Shown here: piece by piece, positions 48,844-53,034 of the stretch
Numbering within the stretch: position 1 is the first letter of the stretch
Layout of the letters: each line of letters starts with the position of its first letter
Assembly (NCBI GenBank): GCA_958296345.1
Contig: CATQIJ010000017.1
Span: forward strand, 1 to 53,034
Length of the DNA stretch: 53,034 nucleotides
DNA from: an uncultured Rhizobiaceae bacterium
GTDB taxonomy: Bacteria; Pseudomonadota; Alphaproteobacteria; Rhizobiales; Rhizobiaceae
Direction: 5' to 3'
Notes under the pieces: model-generated
The model's input: the letters and a program-made list of their open reading frames with translations, nothing else
Told to the model about the DNA's origin: nothing
The model's database searches: none
Position numbers and translations under genes: made by a program

Positions 48844-49298
48844 TATTTACTCTCCTTTTTCTGCTTCACAATCTCGTCGCGGACATCATCGGCAATAAGT
48901 CGATATGTCTTTTCAAATTCAGGTCTCTTTTTGCGCCTATCAACGGTCTTTAAAGCTCGCTCAAGCATCTCTCGAGAGCGTTGTAGCTCAATTGCTAAGC
49001 GTCTCTTGGGGACAGACAATTCGTTGTGCATCACATGCTGTGCAATTTGCCGTGCAAGTGCTGCATCAAATAATTGATGCGGTGGATAAAAAATCTCTTC
49101 TTCAGATAAATGTGAGAACTGTTTTTGAACGCCCTTAACTGTGATGGCGTAGTTCTTCTCAAGTTCTGAGTTTTTAAAAGGTGGTGGAGCAGTCAGGCTT
49201 TCCTCTGGGGACGTTGGGGAAGGGTTGCCTGACTGCTCGTTGCCAGGATGCGGCGGCACTGGCAATTGAAGACTTAAAAAAGGAAAATTTGAGGTCAC
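48843..49298 (-). CDS. Prophage early-region protein of unknown function
   Basis: This protein has 151 residues if started at GTG 49298, which follows GGGG; the frame also opens at TTG 49313. It has a Pro/Ser-rich N-terminus, then a helical region (QHVMHNELSVPKRRLAIELQ; MLERALKTVDRRKK) with a very basic C-terminus (EIVKQKKESK). It overlaps the 63-residue gene by one base. No family is recognised. Confidence 0.5.
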   Translation of the reverse strand: MTSNFPFLSLQLPVPPHPGNEQSGNPSPTSPEESLTAPPPFKNSELEKNYAITVKGVQKQFSHLSEEEIFYPPHQLFDAALARQIAQHVMHNELSVPKRRLAIELQRSREMLERALKTVDRRKKRPEFEKTYRLIADDVRDEIVKQKKESK

Positions 49299-49299
49299 C

Positions 49300-49419
49300 T
49301 TAAAACCCCACAATCAATGAGCCAGTAATCGCGATTGCGATTATAAGGACAGCAACTTTATCAATTACGATCAGCTTAAATTCTTGTCTGTAGCGGAATA
49401 TGAAATTGCCAAAGCTCAT
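49300..49419 (-). CDS. 39-residue membrane peptide
   Basis: The ATG at 49419 reads MSFGNFIFRYRQEFKLIVID followed by a hydrophobic helix (KVAVLIIAIAIT and GSLIVGF) to the TAA at 49300. It overlaps the Ner-like gene's end by 4 bases and abuts the next gene's start, in the same polycistron. It may be a lysis-related or host-takeover peptide, which is inference only. Confidence 0.5.
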   Translation of the reverse strand: MSFGNFIFRYRQEFKLIVIDKVAVLIIAIAITGSLIVGF

Positions 49420-49733
49420 CTCTGCACCGCCACTTCTTTTTGACGTTGCCGCATGGTTGGCGGTCTGACATAATTGGCGGAAGGTTGAGGAGATAGCCGT
49501 TGACCGGTGAGCGTGTCATAACGTTCCGGCCACAAAGTGGACGGCTTCGCATCGAGAGCAGCAGCTATCGCCTCTTCCCCAGCTTTACTGGGTTCACGCA
49601 TTGCATTGTATGCGCAACCAGTAGAAAGTTTATATTGTTGGTCAATTGCATGAAATGTTAAGCCAGCTTGAAAGACTAAACTTTTGATATGCGCCATGCG
49701 CTTGATCTGTTGTTGTTGTTTCTTGCTAGGCAT
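49416..49733 (-). CDS. Ner-like phage regulator (HTH)
   Basis: This protein has 105 residues from the ATG at 49733 (MPSKKQQQQIKRMAHIKSLV); the frame is open to 49766. The signature is AGLTFHAIDQQYKLSTGCAYNAMREPSKAGEEAIAAAL followed by WPERYDTLTGQRLSPQPSANY, which matches Ner/Nlp-type DNA-binding proteins. Ner turns down both repressor and early transcription during Mu lytic growth. It is divergent from the repressor, exactly as in Mu. Confidence 0.85.
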   Translation of the reverse strand: MPSKKQQQQIKRMAHIKSLVFQAGLTFHAIDQQYKLSTGCAYNAMREPSKAGEEAIAAALDAKPSTLWPERYDTLTGQRLSPQPSANYVRPPTMRQRQKEVAVQR

Positions 49734-49764
49734 TTTTATTCCCGTAATTGACTTGTTTGAAACC

Positions 49765-49845
49765 AAAGACCTTGCAAGGTCTTTTTTTGGATTGGGTAAA
49801 TCCGATACAACGGGACAATGTCTAATTAATTGGATTTTGCCAATT
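49765..49845. promoter_or_regulatory. Lysogeny-switch control region between ner and the repressor
   Basis: Two palindromes lie here. AAAGACCTTG-CAAGGTCTTT at 49765-49784 is a perfect 20-base dyad followed by Ts on the plus strand (operator or terminator). AATTGG-ATTTTG-CCAATT at 49828-49845 is a perfect 6-bp-arm dyad directly before a TATAAT at 49846-49851. They are candidate binding sites for the repressor or Ner. Confidence 0.5.
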
Positions 49846-49851
49846 TATAAT

Positions 49852-50460
49852 ATGAAAAAGTTGAATATATTAGATAAAATTGATGTAAAAATTAAAAAAA
49901 GCATCGAAAAATTTAGACCTAAATGGGTCGACTTGCCAAAAGAAAGAAGCCTACTGGCAAATAATATTGTTATTTATGTTGAGCAGATTGGAGGACGAAA
50001 TAAAGCGTCTGAACTAATGAACTGTTCGCTAAGCTCTATTGATAATTATCGTGCAGGAATTACCACTCCTGACGCGATCGACTATTCAATTCTTGAAACT
50101 GAAGCGAAGACGATAACCCATAAACATATGGAAGATATATTGGCGCCAGGAGCGAAAAAACAGTTTGAAGTGGGAGAGGCTCTAAACAGGCTTTCATTAC
50201 AACCTGAAGCCAAGCCCGATGGCTCAAAAGTGATTGATCTAATAACTGACACAGCAGAAACACAAAACATAATTGATATAGCTCGCGTTGTTTTGAGAGA
50301 TATAGCAGAAGCTGCAGATCCTGATTTAATCAAGTTAGACCCAGAAGACTTTTCAAAAACCTTTGCTGAAATTTTACGCCATAGATTAGCTGTCGGTAAA
50401 AACTCAGAAAAAATCAGCAATATTATTGAATTTCAAGCTGCTCGGTTTTCGCGTCGATAA
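49852..50460 (+). CDS. Mu c-like phage repressor, tentative
   Basis: This protein has 202 residues from ATG 49852 (MKKLNILDKIDVKIKKSIEK), which is preceded by no clear ribosome-binding site. The frame opens at 49684, overlapping ner. The region IVIYVEQIGGRNKASELMNC-SLSSIDNYRAGITTPD is a likely HTH; the rest is helical and acidic. It is divergent from ner and lies at the left end of the element, the position of the Mu repressor. An immediate-start TATAAT suggests that the true start may be a little downstream. Confidence 0.65.
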   Translation: MKKLNILDKIDVKIKKSIEKFRPKWVDLPKERSLLANNIVIYVEQIGGRNKASELMNCSLSSIDNYRAGITTPDAIDYSILETEAKTITHKHMEDILAPGAKKQFEVGEALNRLSLQPEAKPDGSKVIDLITDTAETQNIIDIARVVLRDIAEAADPDLIKLDPEDFSKTFAEILRHRLAVGKNSEKISNIIEFQAARFSRR

Positions 50461-50989
50461 TTGAGTTCAAACGTCTTAGCAGCTTATCAGGTTTTGGGCA
50501 TATGAAACCGCTTTCAGGAATATCGATACCTTCAATGGTTCTATTTCTGCGCACGACTTTTTTCCATCCCATCATTTGATACCAGCGTTGAATTGGATTG
50601 TTGTCAAATGCCCATAGACAGATCGGAGAGAGCTTGAGGTGCAGTAGATATTGCACCATGACTTGCATCATAAGTGGACCAGATATCCCACCTCGCCATT
50701 CTGGCAAGATGTAAGCAGCATGCAGCTCGCTTTTGGCATCAATATCCATGTCTTTATTCTGCATACAATAACAAAAACCAACCACTTTTCCGCTTGGCGA
50801 TCGTAAAACAAATAGAGCACTTCCATACTCTTTTTTTATATAAATTTCTTGCCATTGGCGTAATCTATACTCATAGGTTCTAGCATTATGAAATTTATCT
50901 GGAATGAAGGAATAGACTTCCGACCAACATTTGATGTGGATATCTGTGGTAGTACTAAGATTATGCTTTTTCGCAACTTCAATATACAT
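50423..50989 (-). CDS. GNAT-family N-acetyltransferase
   Basis: This 188-residue protein has strands SALFVLRSPSGKVVGFCYCM and ELHAAYILPEWRGGISGPLM, where the P-loop R-G-G-I-S-G replaces the usual R-x-x-G-x-G/A, then LWAFDNNPIQRWYQMMGWKK as in acetyl-CoA-binding GNAT enzymes. The substrate is unknown. It overlaps the repressor tail to tail by 38 bases, so it either belongs to the prophage as cargo or abuts the element. The gene is intact. Confidence 0.75.
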   Translation of the reverse strand: MYIEVAKKHNLSTTTDIHIKCWSEVYSFIPDKFHNARTYEYRLRQWQEIYIKKEYGSALFVLRSPSGKVVGFCYCMQNKDMDIDAKSELHAAYILPEWRGGISGPLMMQVMVQYLLHLKLSPICLWAFDNNPIQRWYQMMGWKKVVRRNRTIEGIDIPESGFICPKPDKLLRRLNSIIDAKTEQLEIQ

Positions 50990-51143
50990 GTTTTAAATCC
51001 AAATAATTTCTAGTATTGGATTATAATCTATGCACAGTGCAAGTTTGAAAGCTCAAGTAAGTTCTATAAAATTGCGTACAAGAAAAAAGCAGAAGAAGAT
51101 GTTAAGTTTTTTAGTAGTATCTGTTGTTGCTGCGGTGTTTATC

Positions 51144-51944
51144 TCAACGATTGCTTATTTTAGCGTACAAATAATTCCTTCTGAGGTGCTGGTTCCTTAT
51201 GAACTCTAGGAATATTGCTATAAATGGAAACTCTTCATTTCTTATCCAGTAAATGCGTGACCTTGTCTTGCCAACATCGATAATCTCTGTGCCTTTGAGC
51301 GGACGACTGGTATTATAAAGCTTTTGTTTTAATTCATCACACTGATGACTAAGCCTTTAGGATGATCAGCTATGATATTTCCATCAAGGTCTGTCAGTAG
51401 TGAAATACAATATACGCAGTTTTCTGGATTGTTTTTTGAGACTAAAACGGTCGGCGTTACAACAGCTGTCAGAACACCAAAAAATTCACCATCTTTATTA
51501 ATGCGCAGTGCGACAGGTAGAAATGGGATGTTCGATGTTTTGCCAATAACTGATTTAGCAATAACCAGTCTACCTGACGAATGTCTTCTGGCGTCAATAA
51601 AATATTGGCGCTCTTTTAAGCTGATATTGGGGACAGGGTAATTGAAGCTGTCATATTCCAAATCACCATTTGGCTTCATAAAAATAATTGCTCTAACACC
51701 ATCAAGCTCTAGGGCCATCTCATTAAATAAATCGTGTGCTTCTTTTTGTGTTAGGTTTGAGCGCTGAATAACTTCCGACAAACCTAATAGACCAATCTTT
51801 ATCTTGCCGAGAATTGTTGCAGAATGTGAGCCTAGCAACTTTGTTTGTAATCGTATTTCATTATCTGTTAGCACGGAATACCGTGCAGTAGTGGTGTTGC
51901 AAAAAAATCAGCATAGCAAAGAAACTCAAACACAATAGTCTCAT
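51144..51944 (-). pseudogene. Cache-type extracellular sensor domain gene, broken
   Basis: From ATG 51944 (behind AGGAGA) a signal/anchor (MRLLCLSFFAMLIFLQHHYC) is followed by a shift near 51890 into LTDNEIRLQTKLLGSHSATI. A dCache-like domain follows: FMKPNGDLEYDSF, SLKERQYFIDARRHSSGRLV, VALRINKDGEFFGVLTAVV and LLTDLDGNIIADHPKGLVIS. A duplicated dinucleotide near 51350 shifts again into LKQKLYNTSRPLKGTEII and WIRNEEFPFIAIF, ending at 51144. No transmembrane exit helix or output domain follows, so it is also 3'-truncated. It was probably the N-terminal half of a chemoreceptor, kinase or diguanylate cyclase. Confidence 0.65.
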
Positions 51945-52410
51945 CTTTTGGTGTTCTCCTAGTGAGGTGTGGAGTTTTGACCATATCAGGAGAATTGAGT
52001 TTGCATACCTTGCAGTTCTAAAGCTAAATTAGAATTTCTTATGTCCAAGTAAATTGGATCATTAACCGTTAGCATAGCATCCAAATTTGTTGGTTTATAA
52101 GGGTTTTTGCTAAATAAAAATTAACTAGGACATAATGTCCAACTTGATTTTAGAAATACTTGCTGTGAATTACACTTTCTATCGATTAAGAAACAGTAGC
52201 GCTCAAATAGATTTCCTCAATAAAAACAAATCTTTCGTGCATTCTTAAAGTTGCCTTCAAATACCATTTAAGCGATCTTTGAATGTTACTTGATGATTGT
52301 TCAAAATTGTTAAAAAAGCTGCATCCACTCTAATTTCTAGTGTCAATTTTTCTAAATGCAAATTTTGATTTATCCGTCGATAAACCGTTATTATTCAACA
52401 GGTTTGAGCG
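51945..52410. other. Gene-free gap between the sensor remnant and the MraZ-type operator
   Basis: Both strands are dense in stops and AT-rich. No mraZ or rsmH start follows the operator at 52411-52440. I see nothing else, apart from GGACATAATGTCC, a 13-base palindrome centred near 52135. Confidence 0.5.
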
Positions 52411-52440
52411 TGTATTCCCATATAATCCCGTTTAATCCCG
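52411..52440 (-). promoter_or_regulatory. MraZ-type operator: three xGGGA repeats at 10-base spacing, without mraZ
   Basis: On the minus strand the sequence reads CGGGATTAAA, CGGGATTATA, TGGGAATACA as three consecutive 10-base units. This matches the known MraZ-binding pattern of T/C-GGGA repeats with 5-base spacers, which in alphaproteobacteria sits before mraZ and the dcw division cluster. Here the next gene in that direction is a broken sensor, 470 bases away. Confidence 0.65.
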
Positions 52441-52462
52441 CACTCTAATACCTTCTGTCACA

Positions 52463-52882
52463 CTACACTGAGCATGTTGAATGTCTTACAATACGCGCAG
52501 CATTCGGGCCTAAAAGATAGTCAGCAAAATCTGGTTTATGCGCACCAACGACAATAAGATTTGAGTTAGCTTTGGATGCTGCATTAAGAACTTCCTCATA
52601 GGTCTTGCCAAAAGCAATTATGTGGCGAACCTTTTTATTTGCTGCCTCGCCCAATGCATTGGTAACTTGAGCATTTAACTGTTCTTTTGCTTCTTCCATC
52701 ATCTTGGCATGATGGTCTTCACTAAAAAAACTGCCCACAAGGCTTGTACCAAAATCTGGCACAACGGTAATGACATCTAGTTGAGCGTCATCAATTGCCG
52801 CCAAACGAGCAGCCTGTTTTAGAACATTAGCATCTTCTCCTGGATGACTAATATCAACGGCACAAAGTACTGAGTTGGTCAT
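52463..52882 (-). CDS. Universal stress protein (UspA family, TeaD-like)
   Basis: This 139-residue protein begins MTNSVLCAVDISHPGEDANV and has the Rossmann-like strand and GAHKPDFADYLLGPNAARIVRHSTCSV, with the ATP-loop pattern G-x2-G-x9-G(S/T) replaced by LGPNAARIVRHS. It ends at CSV, a few residues before the usual VVR tail, perhaps through a late indel. Its ATG overlaps the previous gene's stop (ATGA). TeaD-type UspA proteins regulate TRAP transporters, which fits the preceding membrane gene. Confidence 0.82.
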   Translation of the reverse strand: MTNSVLCAVDISHPGEDANVLKQAARLAAIDDAQLDVITVVPDFGTSLVGSFFSEDHHAKMMEEAKEQLNAQVTNALGEAANKKVRHIIAFGKTYEEVLNAASKANSNLIVVGAHKPDFADYLLGPNAARIVRHSTCSV

Positions 52883-53034
52883 GCGTCTACTTCCGCTTCA
52901 TCTTTAAACTTATGTGGATTAGATTTTTCTCTTCTACTTTGTATCCAGCCAATCAATAACAACAGTAGCAATGCTGGAATGAAGACTAGTTCTTTTGGTG
53001 ATTGAGAAGAGGGTGCTTGAATGCTTTTGATTTT
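52879..53034 (-). CDS. C-terminus of a membrane protein, cut by the window edge
   Basis: The frame is open from the right edge and ends with one hydrophobic helix (ELVFIPALLLLLLIGWIQS) and a charged cytoplasmic tail (RREKSNPHKFKDEAEVDA). The stop overlaps the UspA start by 3 bases. It could be a TRAP permease subunit, given the UspA neighbour, but there is too little sequence to tell. Confidence 0.5.
   Translation of the reverse strand, partial: KIKSIQAPSSQSPKELVFIPALLLLLLIGWIQSRREKSNPHKFKDEAEVDA

Larger units (their letters stand above)
39286..50460 (-). mobile_element. Deleted Mu-like transposable prophage remnant
   Basis: On the minus strand, from high to low coordinates, this holds Ner-like regulator, small early genes, ParB-like protein, MuA-type transposase, DUF935 portal, head morphogenesis protein, protease/scaffold, cement protein, tail tube, tail chaperone and tape measure. 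The repressor is divergent at the far end. This is Mu order, but at 11 kb it has under a third of a complete phage. MuB, Gam, Mor, lysis, terminase, major capsid, sheath and all baseplate/tail-fibre genes are absent, and joints fuse the flanks of the missing parts. Exact ends cannot be set without the host site; the 3' end is probably destroyed by the TcmP joint. Confidence 0.9.

Noticed and set aside
51030..51209. 59-codon plus-strand ORF with a membrane helix (MLSFLVVSVVAAVFISTIAY)
   Set aside because: It overlaps, on the opposite strand, the readable 3' part of the Cache sensor gene. A TATAAT sits three bases before its ATG and no ribosome-binding site is visible, so it is more likely a shadow, though not excluded.

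Overview
The window looks like chromosomal DNA of an AT-rich alphaproteobacterium, most likely a member of the Hyphomicrobiales (Rhizobiales) or a close relative. The reasons are the gene content and order: tolA-tolB-pal-cpoB-tilS-ftsH-glmM; rhizobial-type small outer-membrane barrel proteins; purA next to a MADYYS-type membrane protein and near rpoH; rluD; an EipA (DUF1134) protein; and a compact cell-cycle block chpT / response regulator / ctrA / fliJ / pqiA / sciP. Base composition looks like roughly 40 % G+C by eye.

Layout. 1-5150: Tol-Pal envelope genes and tilS. 5235-8771: ftsH (behind a heat-shock-like promoter) and glmM, both interrupted by many single-base indels. 8961-13365: two outer-membrane barrel proteins, an EamA-type exporter and purA; the first barrel gene, the exporter and purA carry the same kind of indels. 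13438-17548: a membrane-anchored protein, then a TPP riboswitch that heads a thiamine-precursor salvage operon (permease, binding protein, TenA). 17823-24363: a TadG-like pilus protein with two in-frame stops, rpoH, a DUF1851/Tdi1-type gene with an in-frame stop, a DEAD-box helicase and rluD. 24390-26817: three envelope-associated genes, including eipA. 27090-30926: the cell-cycle and flagellar block, with CtrA half-sites and GANTC sites in front of ctrA. 31048-38910: metabolic and tRNA-modification genes (MaoC-like hydratase, RlpA, a LysR regulator and an SDR39U1-type epimerase that have both lost their 5' ends at one junction, mnmA, a ROK kinase), plus a palindromic intergenic repeat. 39041-39117: tRNA-Met(CAT).

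39286-50460 holds an approximately 11-kb remnant of a Mu-like transposable prophage, in the order repressor, Ner, small early genes, ParB-like protein, MuA transposase, portal, head protein with a C-terminal nuclease-like domain, protease/scaffold, cement protein, tail tube, tail chaperone / tape measure. It has been eroded by several deletions whose joints fuse neighbouring genes: MuA to the middle of the portal gene, cement protein to an unrelated tail, and chaperone to tape measure to a TcmP-like C-terminus. The last is one uninterrupted 509-codon frame. Beyond it lie a GNAT gene, a broken Cache-type sensor domain, a MraZ-type operator with no mraZ behind it, and a UspA gene overlapping the end of a membrane-protein gene.

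Two kinds of damage should be kept apart. Around 5.7-12.5 kb, 21-22.5 kb and sporadically elsewhere, single-base indels (mostly insertions) break genes that should be essential (ftsH, glmM, purA), while the protein sequence on either side is perfectly conserved. This looks like uncorrected sequencing error. The in-frame stops in tadG, the DUF1851 gene, muA and the phage head gene, and the deletion joints at about 35.35 kb and inside the prophage, look more like real decay.
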